Shown here: in pieces, positions 12,001-27,000 of the stretch
Layout of the letters: every line of letters begins with the position of its first letter
Numbering within the stretch: position 1 is the stretch's first letter
Assembly (NCBI GenBank): GCA_903881585.1
Contig: CAIRTW010000353.1
Coordinates: 1-34,042 of the forward strand
Source of the DNA: an uncultured Bacteroidota bacterium
Lineage (GTDB): Bacteria; Bacteroidota; Bacteroidia; Chitinophagales; Chitinophagaceae
Direction of reading: 5' to 3'
Length of the DNA stretch: 34,042 nucleotides
Notes under the pieces: generated by a model
Databases searched by the model: none
Told to the model about the DNA's origin: nothing
What the model saw: only the letters and a program-made list of their open reading frames with translations
Translations under genes and position numbers: made by a program

Positions 12001-15000
12001 TACACCGGTTATCAGTGGTACTGGTGCATTCCAGGTGAGTGGTACCGGAACGATCTATACTGCTAATACAAGCGGATTGAACGGTTCAATTACAGTGACT
12101 GGTGGTACTCTGTTTACTGCAGGTTCAAGCTATGTGTTTAATGGAGCTGGAACTTTGACGCAAACAACCGGTACTTTACTGCCAGCAACTTTTGGATCTG
12201 GTTCAGTGACGACCAATAATACATCGACTGCTTCTCCTGCTGTTTCATTCTCCCAGGCTACTGCATTTAATGCTGGCGGTACGCTGAATCTGGAATCAGG
12301 ATCAGTAAGTAACTCTAATCTTTCCGTAAACGGCGGTAATGTGAATGTGGATAACGGTAGCTTCACTGCTACACCGGCAACATACACCGGCGCTGCGGTT
12401 ACCTACAAGAACCTGGGCATTAACACACTGGCGGTAACCGCTGGCAACGAATGGCCAAGTTCATTTAATGGTACAATAAATGTGAACAAAACAGGAGCTA
12501 CGGTATCGCTTAATGCTACTAAGACTATGACGTCTACCGGCGCAGCGGTTACTCTTAGCGCTGGTACCTTAGACGCTACTGCAAGTAACTTCAACATTAC
12601 TACCGCAGGCAGCTGGGCTAACAATGCAGGCATTTCTGCTTTTGTTCCACGTAGTGCAACAGTTACTTTTAACGGAAGTGTTGCTACTACCATCGGTGGC
12701 TCGTTCGGTACTTCCTTCAATACACTTACAATAGCCAATACCGCTGTGGCGGGTGTTACTCTTAGCGCTGCCACGACATTTGCGTCCGGCGGTACACTGA
12801 ATCTCCAAACGGGGGTTTTCAATAACGGTTCCAACCTTTCTATGAGCAGCGGCTCTAATGTAAATGATGATGCAGGTACCTTACAGACTTCACCATCGGT
12901 TTACTCCGGTGTTAACCTGACCTATACTACCTTAGGCACAGGCGGAACAATAAGCACAGGTAACGAATGGCCAGCAGTGTTTACAGGAAGCGTGACCGTT
13001 AATAAATCAGGTAATACGATCAATATGACCGGCAGCAAGCAGCTGAATGGTAATATTAACCTCACAAACGGTACATTCGGTATTGCTGCAAATACATTCT
13101 CTCTTACCGGTACCTGGACTAAAACAGGTGCTGCGTTCACTACGGGCTCTGCAACAACAGGTACTGTAGTATTTAATGGTGTAAGCGCCCAGACTATAAA
13201 TGGCGCTACCACATTCGCTAACCTTACGCTGAATAACGCTGCCGGCCTTACACTTGCGGCCAGTTCAGCCACAGGCGTGAGTGGTACACTTACGCTTTCA
13301 AATGGTATTATTACAACCGGCGCTAATACGCTGACCATGACGACCGCAACAGGTGTTGTGTCGCGTACTGCGTCAACGTCCACCAACTACGTGCTGGGCA
13401 CATTTGCAAAGAACGTTACCGGCCTTGGCTTCTCAACCCCGGTAAATTATGAAGTGGGTGATGCAGACTACGCCCCCGTGAGCATAGCAACCGATGCCAA
13501 TGCAACAGCGGGCCAGATAGCTGTGAAATCAACGGCAGGCAACCATCCTGCTTATGCTTCTGCAAGCATAGATGGTACTTATGATGTTGACCACTATTGG
13601 TCCATCAGCACCCCGGTAGCTGTGACAGGTATCCTTTCTGTTACGCCTACGTTCAACTATAATGTTGCTGACATAGGCGGTGGTTCTAACACAGGCTGGG
13701 TAGCCCAGTATTACAACGGTTCTGTATGGAGCCCTGTTAACCTGTTAGCTACTGATCCTACGGGTATCTCTACTACCGTTCCGGTTACTGCTTCCGGTTA
13801 CATAGGTGACTTCATTGTTGGTCTTAACGATGCGAACACACCACCGGTATTTACTGCAGGTGTAGGTGTTGACGAAGACAATGCTTCAACTACGCCTGCA
13901 AGCTATACGCTGTCACCAGCTACCGGCTTCCCGTCGATAGCTGACTGGAAAGCGCATATAACGCTGGTAACTGCGACCGGCCCTACAGGTACGCATACAT
14001 TAACAGGCGGCGGCGCTGACTTCGGTGTTGGCCTGGCTGCTCTTGCTACCACAGGTTCATTCTCCCTGGTACCTACAAGCGCAGATAACTATCTGACCAC
14101 TGCGGGTGTTTATACAATAACAATATCTTCAATAGGCTATACTGCAGCTACTTTGATACAGACTATCAATCCTGGCGCTGCTGCTTCGCTTACCATTGCC
14201 ACGCAGCCTACGGCTCCGCTGGTTAACGGTGGTGCACTGGCTACACAGCCGATTATCAACATTGCCGACCGTTTCGGCAATGCGGTAACTACAACTTCTG
14301 AGCAGGTATTTGCACAGGTAGGTGCAGGTGCATGGACCATAGGCCCAGGCGCTACTCCTTCCAAAACCAGCACAACCCCGGTAAACTTCACCTCGGTTGG
14401 GTTAACTGCTTCAAGTTTTGCAGCGGTTACCGGCGCTACCATTACCTTCTCAGTGGTAGGCTGCTGCTCAGTGACATCAAATACATTTAACATACCAACA
14501 CCAAGTGTGCCTACACTGATAGCAGATCCTGCGGCAACAGTGGATGGTCCGTTCACTATTACATTTGGAACGGATAATCCTACATGGCGCTCATCGATCA
14601 CAGAGGTTGATGTGAATGGTTCTGCCATCCCTGTAGCCGCATGGAATACCGGTACCGGTACAGCGTTCCAGCTTACTGTTACCCCGGCTCCTGCACCATC
14701 GCTGCATGTGGCAGGTACTTATACTATTACTTTTGTAGCTACGGGCTATGCCAACAACTCTGTGACCCAGGTAATACGTGCAGGTGTTCCTGCTACGCTG
14801 GCTATCAGCGTTCAGCCAGGTGCGCCGGCAACTAACGGTACTGCATTGGTTCCGCAACCGGTTCTGTTCATCCGTGACCAGTATGGCAATGCTACTACCA
14901 GCACAGCATCAGTAGCGGCGGCTTCGACTGCTCCGGGCACATGGACACTTGCCGGTACTACTCCGGTATCGGGTGTAAGTGGTACGGCCAGCTTTACAGA

Positions 15001-18000
15001 CCTTACGGCTTCCAGCTTAGCTTCTGTGAGTGGGGCTACTATACGCTTCACCTTGTCGATCCCAGCAGGAGGTACCTATACGGTTACATCTGCTGCGTTC
15101 AATATCCCGAACCCGCCGATCACGTATTATAACATCAATACAGCTGGCGGACGTGCTAACCTGCAGAATACTGTAAACTGGACAACAGATGCAGCTAATG
15201 CGGCGATTGGTCTTGTAGGTTCCGGCGCACAGCCAAGTGATTTCGTTTCAAATAATCAGCGTTTTGAAATAGTAAACGGTGGTACAACTACAATAGCAAG
15301 TAACTGGCCAGTTTCAGGCACAGGCAGCTATGTGGTTGTTGGTAATGGTTCCACTGCGATGAATTTTACGGATCCAGCCGGTGCCGCTTCACAGTTCACG
15401 ACTGTAAACGGTGTAAACGTTTCTGCGAATGGCACATTGACTATTACGAACGTGACCTCAATACCTACTTTAGGTATTCTGGATCCTGCAAGTACCGTTG
15501 TATTCAATGGTGCATCAAACCAGGCTATACCTAACAATGTGCCTTATGGTAATCTGACCGAATCCAGCCCAGCCAGTACAGGTACGTTATCTGGGGCTAC
15601 TACTGTAGTAGGTGCGTTGTCGGTAACTTCCGGCTCCCTCACATCTGCAACAGCCAGTGTTCTTCTGAGTGGTAATCTTTCTGTTTCGGCTGGCGCTTCT
15701 ATTACCGCAACCGCAGCAAACACCACTACGATCAATTTTGTAAATACATCTGCAACGCAGACAATCACATATTCAGGTACAAATACTAAGACAGCATTCA
15801 ATGTTAACTCCGGTGTTACTGCATCGCTCAGCACAAACTTGCCTTTGGGCGCGGCAACCAGCAGTATGATCGTGAATGGTACACTTGTTTGCGGTACTAC
15901 TAGTGCAGTATCTGGTACCGGTACCTTTACTCTGGCTCCTACTGGTACACTGAGCACTGCTAACGCAAGCGGTATTGACGGTTCGTTGACACTTACTGCT
16001 GCGAACAGGTCGTTCATTGCAGGTGGCAGCTACATTTTCAATGGCGCTACGTCAACACCTTGGCCTAATGCGACCGCATTTGGTAACCCAGGCAGTGTTA
16101 CTGTAAGCAGTGTTACTGTAACAAGCAACAAGCCATTTACAATGTCAAATATACTGACCGTAGTTTCGGGCGGTGTGCTTGATATGAGCACTAATGCACT
16201 CGGCAGTGTGGGTGTGTTTACGGTATCGCTTGACGGTATTGTAAAGACCGAAAATACCACAGCAACACCGCTTCCTGCAGGTATCACCTGGGGTTCTACC
16301 CTTGGTACTGTGTGGTACGCAGGTACTACTGGCGCACAGACAGTAATGCAGGGTACTTATCGTAACCTTACGCTGCTTAACACCGGCGGGTTTACCGTAT
16401 CTGGTTCTCCTGTTAATGTTAGGCGTGCACTGTCACTTGATGGTGGTAACCTGAATATTGCAGCTAACACGCTTGCGCTCGGGCCAAGTGCTACGATCGT
16501 TACAACTGTTTCGTTCTCTGCTACCAATATGATCATAGCAGATAATGCTGCCGGCCTTGTACAGAAACAAATTGCTTCAACAGGTTCATTCACATTCCCG
16601 ATAGGTGATGCAACACCAAACTACACGCCGATCACGCTTAGCGCAACAGGCTCTGGTTTTGCCGGTGTATATGTACACAATGGTGTTCATCCAAATAACC
16701 TGGATGCAACCAACTACCTGAAACGCTACTGGCATGTGGCAACATCCGGCCTCACAAACTACTCTGTGACGTCTGCGAATTACATCGCTCCGGGTGACGT
16801 TGTAGGCACAGAAGCCAGCATATACGCAGGCCAGTGGAGTGGGGCATTACCATGGGCTTCGGGCGCGGCTGAGACCGGCCACGCTATAGCATGGGGTACT
16901 ACCACCGCTACATCTGCCGATTACACAGGCGTAAACATTCCAGTGCCAACCTTCACTACGTCGCCAACAGCGGCAACGTGTGTGGGCTCTCTTAACCCGG
17001 TAACTTACTCAACACAGTCTGGCCAGTCCAACTATGTTTGGTCTGTACCAGGTATTGCCGGAACTGACTATACTATTACATCAGGCAGCCTTGCTTCTAC
17101 CAGCAGTACAGTGACACTGTACTGGAAAACGACAGGCGCTAAAACTGTAACCGTTGACTATACAGATGCTAACGGCATCGTTGGAACTCCGGTTGCAACT
17201 AACACAACAACAGTAAACTCGCTTACTCTGGCAGCTGGTAACAGCGGCACAGCATGTGCGGGTGGTACCGTTACCCTTACTTCAGGTGAAGCGGGTACGG
17301 CATCTCCTGTAACGTATGCATGGAGCGGCCCTGCTGTTTATGCCAGCACACTTTCAAGCCCAGTGCTTAGCATTACCGGTACAGCTATGGCAGGTACTTA
17401 TACAGTACAGGCTACAGGCGGTGGTTGTGTGATAACAAGCACTACTGTTGTAACGGTAAATGTGATCTCGGTAACTGCTTCCAATAATAGCCCTGCCTGT
17501 GTTGGCGGTACTATCGCTCTTGGTTCTGTGCCCTCAGGCCTTACACCTGCAAGCTATGCATGGAATGGCCCGCTGAGCTATACAGCATCAACTCAAAACC
17601 CAACGCTGACTACCGGCGCTACTACAGACATGGCAGGTACATATACAATAACTGTTACTGCGCCAGGTTCCGGTTGCTCAGCATCTAATACTACTATAGT
17701 TACTGTAAACACACTTTCCGCAGCTCCGACTAATGACGGACCGGCCTGTGTTGGCGGTACCGTTAATCTGATACCAAACATAACAGGTACAATAGCCCCT
17801 GCCGGATATGCCTGGAGCGGCCCTGCATTGTATGCATCTTCGTTATCAAATCCTGCCCTTAGCAGTGTTACCACGAGCATGGGCGGTCTGTACAGTTTCA
17901 CAGTAACCGCAACCGGTTCCGGTTGTACTGCAACTGGTTCCACCAGTGTTGTTGTAAATACAATAGGTGTTACTGCGGCAAATGATGGCCCTGCCTGCGT

Positions 18001-21000
18001 AGGTGGTACCATTAACCTGACATCTTCACCAACAGGAACTGCAACGACAACCACGTATGTGTGGAGTGGCCCGCTGGTGTACTTCTCGTCTTTACAGAAC
18101 GCCGTACTGACTACAAGTGCAACAACAGCAATGTCCGGAGTTTATACAGTAGTTGTAGGTGCAGCTGGCTCAGGCTGTTCTGCGCAGACTACAACGAATG
18201 TTATCGTAAATACCTTTAGCCTGACGGCTAATAACGATGGCCCGGCATGTGTTGGCGGTACAGTTAATCTGTCAGTAACTCCTGGTGGATCTGCAACTGC
18301 AACAGCTTACAGCTGGAGCGGCCCGTCAGTTTACGGCTCAACACTGCAAAATCCGGTACTGACTACCAGCGCTACAACTGATATGACAGGTACTTATACG
18401 GTAAGCGCTACAGCGGCAGGTTCCGGATGTGTAGCTACTTCTACAACACCGGTTGTAATCAATACTATCTTCACTGCGCCTTCAAATGACGGCCCTGCAT
18501 GTATTGGTGGTACTGTTAACCTGTCTTCAAATGTAACCGGCAGCGCAACGCCTACTTCGTATACATGGTTTGGCCCGCACGGATACACTGCTACAGACAT
18601 TAACCCTGTATTAAGCAGCCTCACATCTCTGATGGCCGGAACTTATGGTTTCACCGTAACTGCAACAGGATCGAATTGTACTTCCGTGGGATCGACTGTG
18701 GTAGTTGTTAATACTATCTCTGTTGCGGCCAATAATGACGGTCCCGCCTGCGTAGGTGGTACCGTGAACCTGAGCGCAACTCCTGGTGGGTCTATTCCTG
18801 CAACAGGTTATTCCTGGAGCGGACCGCCAAGCTACTCAGCTACTGACCAGAATCCGGTGATGACAACAAGTGCAACTACGGATATGGCCGGAATCTATAC
18901 GGTAACTGTTACCGGCGCTGGTTCGGGATGTTCGAACACAGGTACAACACGTGTTATCATTAATACAATAGTGCTGGCTCCGTCTAATGATGGCCCTGCA
19001 TGTGTGGGTGGTAATGTTGACCTGTTTGCTAATGCGGGCGGATCTGAAGTACTTAACACGTATTCATGGAATGGCCCTGCCCTGGCAAGTGCAACCGACA
19101 TCAACCCAACAATAACTTCTGTAACCACCGATATGGCAGGTACCTATTCATTGACAGTAACTGGCGATGGCTCAGGTTGCAGCGCTACGGCGACAACTAA
19201 TGTTATTGTGAATACTATCTACACAGCGCCTTCCAACGATGGCCCGGCCTGTGTTGGCGGTACGGTTAACCTTACATCTAATATCACAGGTACTGCTGTT
19301 CCGGCTACTTACAAGTGGACTGGTCCGGCTGGCTTCACTGCAACCACTGCCGATCTCACTCTAACCAGTATAACTACGGCCATGGCAGGTACCTATAATT
19401 TCAAGGTAACGGCAGTTGGCTCAGTTTGTGTAGCTGTAGGCTCAACTGATGTGATAATCAACACATTTGGTATTGCTGCAGCTAACGATGGCCCGGCCTG
19501 TGTTGGCGGTACAGTTAATCTGTCTTCCACACCGTCTGGTACTATTGCTCCAACTACTTATACCTGGAGCGGTCTGCCAGCTTACAGTGCTTCAACTCAG
19601 AACACTGTTTTGACAACGAGCGCTACCACTGATCTGTCGGGTGTATATACGATCACCGCAACAGCGCCTGGTTCAGGTTGCTCCGCAACCGATGTTACTA
19701 CTGTAACTATCAATACACTTGGTATCACGGCGGCTAACGATGGCCCTGCATGTGCTGGTTCTACAGTTAATCTGTCATCAACACCATCAGGTACTGCAAT
19801 CCCTACAGGTTATACCTGGAGCGGCCCTTCGGTTTACAGCGCATCAGTGCAAAACCCAACGCTGACCACAAGTGCAACAACGGCTATGTCTGGTGTTTAC
19901 ACGGTTACAGTGGTAGCAGCCGGTTCCGGATGTTCTGCAACGAATACAACTACCCTGGTTGTAAACTCACTTGGCCTGGTAGCTAGTAATGATGGCCCAG
20001 CCTGCGTAGGTGGTACAGTTAATCTTACAGCAACACCTTCAGGCAGCGAAACGCCTACCAGCTATAGCTGGAGCGGCCCTGGAAGCTTCAGTTCAACGCT
20101 TCAGAGCCCGCTGCTCACTGCCAGTGCAACAACTACTATGTCAGGTACTTATACTGTAACTACCAGCGGTACTGGTACAGGTTGTTCTTCTACAAGCACA
20201 ACAACTGTAGTAATCAATACTCTTGGTATTACTGCAGCTAACAGCAGCCCTGCGTGTGTGGGCGGAACAGTTAATCTGACATCTACGCCATCAGGTACTG
20301 CGACGCCAACAGGCTATACCTGGAGTGGCCCGTCAGTTTTTGGTGCATCAACTCAGAATACTACATTAACTACCAGTGCAACAACGGATATGTCCGGTAT
20401 TTATACCGTAACTGTTGTAGCGACGGGTTCAAACTGTATTGCAGTCAACACAACGACTGTCACTGTAAATACGATAGGCATCAGTGCATCAAATGATGCT
20501 CCTGTCTGCGTAGGTGGTACAGTTAACTTTACAGCTACGCCATCCGGTTCCGCAACGCCAACAACATATGCATGGCACGGCCCGACCGGCTATTCATCTA
20601 CGATGCAGGATCCTTCTATAAGCGGAATGATCCTTGCACGGGCTGGTGTTTACACCGTAACCGTTGGTGCAGTTGGTTCGGCCTGTTCTTCAACTACGAC
20701 GACGAATGTTGTTGTTAACACGCTCAGCATCACAGCCGCCAATGACGGCCCGACATGCGTTGGCCTTACTACAAATCTTACATCAACACCATCTGGTACA
20801 GCAGTGCCAGCGGGTTACACATGGGGTGGCCCGCTTGTCTTCAGTGCATTTACACAGAATACATCGCTGACCAGCGTTACTACCGGTATGGCAGGAACAT
20901 ACACAGTCACAGTGACTGCGCCAGGTTCCGGCTGTTCTGCGAGCGCTACCACCAATGTCGTTATCATCCCGCTCCCTGCTCCTATCACAGGTGTAGGCAC

Positions 21001-24000
21001 TGTGTGTGTTGGTTTAACAACTACGGTTAGCGATGTGTCTTCGGGTGGCGTTTGGAGCAGCACCAATACCGGTGTGGCTACGATAGGCACTTCCGGTTCA
21101 CCACGCGTAGTAAATGGTTTGTTCGCAGGTACTGCTACAATATCATTTACAGTTGGTACGGGTTGTGCCAGCACAACGATCGTAACGGTTAACCCTAACC
21201 CGGTTATCATCGGTATGTCCCCAGTATGTGTAGGCTTAACAGTTGCCCTGAGCGATAACATCGCCGGCGGCGCCTGGACAGCATCTAACGGCCATGCGAC
21301 TGTGGGGTCATCCTCGGGAGTTATTACCGGTGCAACTATCGGAACCGATGTTATTACCTATACATTGCCGACCACCTGCCGTACAACAGGTATAACCACG
21401 GTGAATGCCGCTCCTAATGCCATCGGCGGTGTTGCGCATGTATGCCAGGGCCAGACCACAACGCTCAATGAGACCACCGGTGGTGGTACATGGGTGAGCG
21501 GTAATCCTACTGTTGCTACAATAGGCAGCAGCGGCAGCCCTGTTACCGTAACTGGTTTGATCGGTGGTACAACGGTAGTTTCCTACCTGCTTCCATCCGG
21601 TTGTTATTCAACAGTGGTCGTGACAGTTAATGCGCTGTCTCCGATCACTGGCAATGCACCAGTATGCCAGGGTTCAACGATCACATTAAGTGACCTTGCG
21701 CTTGGCGGTACATGGTCCAGCGCGAGTGCAGCTATCGCAACCGTAGGCTCCGTTACCGGTTTGGTAACAGGGGTAGCGGGCGGCACAACACGCATATCAT
21801 ATACTACCTTCGGAGGCTGCCAGGCTATCATAACAGCTACGGTAAGCCCCGGTGGTACGATCCTTGGCACAGCTTCTGTATGTGAAGGCGCTACGACCAG
21901 CCTGAGCGATGCAACAGCTGGTGGCACCTGGACCAGCAGCAGCCCGTCTAATGCCGGTATAGGTTCTGCAACAGGCCTTGTTAGCGGCGTGCTCGCAGGT
22001 ACATCAACAATCAGCTATATAGTAACCACTACCGGCTGTACAGCTACAAGGGTGGTTACAGTAAATGCAGCACCTGGCACGATCTCTGGTACAACACTTA
22101 TGTGCGCAGGCGTAAGCAATACATTGACCGATGCGATAGGCGGTGGTTTGTGGACCAGTACCAGCCCTGGTATAGCTACTGTTGGCTCAACAACAGGCGT
22201 TGTAACCGGTGTTGTGGGCGGTACATCAAGAATTACCTACAAGATCACGGCAGGCGGTTGCTTTACAACCCAGGTCGTGACGATAAATACTACGCCAGGT
22301 GCGATCACCGGCAACGTTCCTCTGTGCCAGTCAACAACTATAACATTGCGTGACGGCACCGCGGGTGGCAGTTGGAGCTCATCTGCTCCATTGGTAGCAA
22401 CAGTTGGTTCTACAGGTATCGTTACCGGCATGAGTGGTGGCACATCTACGATTACTTATGCTATGACCACCGGCTGCCTGAACAGCACGGTTGTAACTGT
22501 TAACCCGATAACACCTGTAACCGGATCAACGCCGATATGCGTTGGTGCATTGGTTGCGCTCACAGATGCCACTGCCGGTGGCAGCTGGACGAGCAGCAAT
22601 CCTGCGAAGGCTTCAGTTGACGGATCGGGTAACGTTACCGGTGTAGGCGCTGGTACAGCAAATATTACGTATTTGATTTCAGCTACCGGCTGTAAGTCAA
22701 TAGCAGTCGCAACAGTCAATGCATTACCAGCAGCTATCACGGGCACATTGACCATGTGTAACGGCGGATCGACGGTTACGTTGCATGATGCAACTACAGG
22801 CGGTGCATGGTACAGCATTGATGGTTCAGGCTCAGCCTCCGTAGTTACTGGCACAGGTGTCGTTACCGGTACCGCAGCAGGTACGGCTACGATCAGCTAT
22901 GCGGCCAACGGCTGCGGTATTTCAACCACAGTGACCGTTAACTCAGCGCCGACAGCCCTTACCGGCAATACACCTGTATGTGCGGGTTCCACACTGCCAC
23001 TTGGTGAGACCATCAGCGGCGGTACCTGGAGCAGCAGCGCACCGGCAACCGGCAGTGTAAATACATCAGGAGTGGTAATGGGTATTGCGGGTGGTACAAC
23101 TACCATCAACTACGTTACCGGCGCCGGCTGTAACACATCGGTAGTCGTTACGGTTAATACAATCCTTCCGATCACAGGTTCTCCTGTATTGTGCCTCGGA
23201 TCCACTACAAATCTTGGAGATGGCACGGCAGGTGGTGGCTGGAGCAGCAGCGCTCCCGGTACTGCGAGTGTTGGTTCAACAGGTATTGTAACCGGTAATG
23301 CGATAGGTTCAGCAAACATATATTATACTACAGCTACGTGCGTAAGGTCATTGAGTGTTACCGTAAATCCGGTGCCATCAGCGATCGCAGGTACGTTAGC
23401 ATTCTGTAATGGCGCTACTACTACGCTCAGCGATGACGGCAGCGGCACCTGGAGCAGTAATAATACCCCTGTTGCAACAGTATCAGCAGCAGGCGTGGTT
23501 TCGGGCGTAAGTGCCGGTACAGCAACCATCAAGTACACAGCAGGTTCAGGCTGTCTTGCTTCTGCGATAGTTACCGTAGAAGCTGGCCCATCCCCTATAG
23601 GAGGAGCAGCCTCTGTATGTGTTGGTTCTGTTATTACCATGAGCGACTTCCTTGCAGGCGGTACCTGGAGCGCAACGAGCCCTTATGCATCTGTTGACGG
23701 TTCCGGCAATGTGCTGGGTTTGAGCAGCGGCGGGTCGGCAGTGATCACCTACTCTGCTGCCGGAACAGGTTGTTACCAGACGCGCAGTGTATTGGTTAAT
23801 GCAACTCCGGTGGCTGTGTCCGGTAACCCAATAGTATGTGTCGGCGGTACGACGTTCGTATCGGATGCAACATCGGGTGGGGTATCATGGACGAGCAGCA
23901 ATACAGGAGTAGCGACAGTTTCGGGTTCAGGAGCAGTTCAGGGCATCAGCCTTGGTACTGCGAATGTTACTTACCTGATCTCTTCAGGCTGTACGGCGTC

Positions 24001-27000
24001 TCTGACGATAACCGTAAGTTCATTGCCTGCTTCCATTACGGGCAATACACCGTTCTGTGCAGGTAACACTATATCACTTACGGATGCTTCTGCCGGTGGC
24101 ACTTGGAGCACCAGCAACGGATCAATAGCCACTGTTGGCAGCGATGGCACGGTGACAGGTGGTATGGGCGGCAACGCAACGATCAACTACCTTATTAATG
24201 GTGGCGGCGGTTGCTATGCATCAGCTATTGTTACCGTTTCGACACTGACGCCGATCACTGGTGCATCAGTGGTATGTACCGGATCATCAATAACATTAAA
24301 TAATACGACAACAGGTGGTACCTGGAGCAGTGCAAGCAGCGCAGTTACCGTTAACCCGTCAACAGGTAATGTGGGCGGTGTCAGCACAGGTACTGCGGTG
24401 ATCACCTACACATTTGTTGGTGGTGGTTGTGCGGCTATGAAGACCGTATCTGTAAATACTTCGCCTTCGGCGATCAATGGCCTTGGCCTTCTGTGTGTTG
24501 GTACACAGCTTGCGCTGACTGATGCTGTTACCGGCGGCGCCTGGACCAGCAGTAATTCATCTGTAGCATCCGCTTCGGGCAGCACAGGTATTGTTGCAGG
24601 TATCGGAACAGGTACAGCAGGCATCACTTATACACTGGCTGGCTGTTCGGCTTCAGCAGTGGTAACAGTTAATTCTGCTTATGCGGTTACCGGTTTCACC
24701 AGCATATGTGTAGGCGGGCTGGCAAACATGCACAACAGTGCAGGCGGCGGTACCTGGAGCAGCAGTAATCCTGCTGTGGGCAGCATCAGCACCGGTGGTG
24801 TTGTTACGGGGCTTACTGCGGGTACAACAACTGTTTCTTATGCAGTAAGCAGCGGTTGTGTGACTACTGCTACTATAACTGTCAATCCGATCCCTGATGC
24901 GATCACCGGCAATGGCCCTGTGTGCGTTGGCGGAACGCTTAACTTAAGCGATGACATAACAGGTGGTACATGGGCCAGCAGCGACGGTGTTGTAAACATT
25001 GATGGCTCCGGCGATGTATCAGCGATAGCTATCGGTACGGCAGCGATCACATACACAAGCGCTGCGGGCTGTACTATTGGCACAGTGGTAACTGTAGGCT
25101 CAACCCCTGCAACGATCACCGGCACGCTTGCCGTTTGCGAAGGCGGTTCGATAATATTAAATGATGCTACACTGGGTGGTGTGTGGACAAGCACATCCAC
25201 AGGTAATGCATCCATTGGTTCTTCAACAGGTGTGGTTGCCGGCATTGCCGCAGGTACAACTACGATCAGCTACAGCCTAGCAGGCTGCGGCAGCATCACA
25301 GCGGTTGTTACCGTTAATTCATCACCCGCAGCTATTACCGGCAGCATGCCGATCTGTGTAGGCGGTTCCATCTTGCTTGGTGAAACAACTTCTGGCGGAT
25401 CATGGACCTCCGGCACAAATGTATCTGTTGACGGTTCTGGTAATGTTACCGGTATGTCAGTTGGCACAGCGGTGGTTTCCTATACATTAGGCAGTTGCAG
25501 CGCTACAACCATTGTTACGGTTTCTGCGGCGCCTTCACCGATCACAGGTTCTTCGTTTGTATGTGTTGGCGGATCAACGCTGATGCATGACGCAACACCG
25601 GGCGGCCTTTGGAGCAGTGCAGATGTAACTGTATCGGTAGGTACCGGCACAGGCCTGGTTACCGGACAAAGCGTTGGTACGGCTACCATAACCTACAGTA
25701 ACGGTACAGGCTGTACCGCTACAGCAATAATTTCAGTTAATACGGCCACCTCACCGATCTCGGGAGCACCTACCGTATGTATCGGTACAACAACACTGTA
25801 TACTGATGCTACAGGCGGCGGCACATGGTCGAGCAGCAGTACTTCAATAGCTAGTGTTGGCACAGATGGAACTGTGAGCGGTGTGTCTGTGGGTACTGCA
25901 ACGATCAGCTACAATACATCAGGTTGTATATCTACACAGTCCATCACGGTAAGCCCGGCTCCATCCGGTATCACCGGCCCTGCATCTGTATGCGTTAATG
26001 CAACGGCTGTGATGACTGATGCTACGGCTGGCGGCACATGGGGCAGCTCAGGCGGCAGTATATCTGTAGACTTCTTCGGTACTGTAACAGGTATCTCTGC
26101 AGGAGTGGGAAGTGTGACCTATACATCAGGAGCAGGCTGCTCGGTTAGCCGCAACATCAACGTTAATCCGTTGCCGGCACCAGTCAGCGGTGTGCTCACC
26201 GTTTGCGTAGGGGCGTCTACCTTCCTCTCTGATGTTACCTCCGGCGGCGTGTCGTGGACCAGCAGCAATACGGCGGTAGCGACAATTTCGTTCTCCGGTG
26301 CTGTAGCTTCCGCGCTTTCCACCGGTACGACTACAGTGACCTACACGATCTCCAATACATGTTATATAACAGCAGTTGTGACCGTTAATGCACAGCCAGC
26401 CGGTATTACCAATAATTCAGCGTTCTGCCAGGGTGCATCGATAGTTCTTTCTGACGCTTCTGCAGGTGGTACCTGGAGCAGCAGCAATGGCGCTATCGCC
26501 TCAGTTGGCACTGGCGGCTCCGTGCTGGGCGTATCTGGTGGTACTGCAACCATTACTTATGCTGAAACAGGTTCAGGCTGCCGAGCAACAACAACGGTAA
26601 CTGTTAATCCTTTGGCTAATCCAGGTACACTTTCCGGTTCCGGTATCGTTTGCGCAGGTTCAACAACAACCTTCAGCGACGCGGTTACCGGCGGCGTGTG
26701 GAGCTCAACAGCTACCGGCGTTGCAACGGTGACACCAACGGGTGTTGTTTCCGGCATCGCAACAGGCACAAGCACCATATCTTATACTGTAACCAACACC
26801 TGCGGTTCTGTAGCAGCAACAGCTGTGGTAACAGTTAATGCAGTTGCGGTTGCAGGTACAATTACAGGCTCTGTTCCTGTATGTATCGGATCGGTGACCA
26901 TACTTACCGATGTTACACCTGGAGGTGTATGGACCTCATCCAACGGTAATGCATTGGTTGACGGTTCTGGTAATGTGACCGGTTCAATAGCAGGTACATC

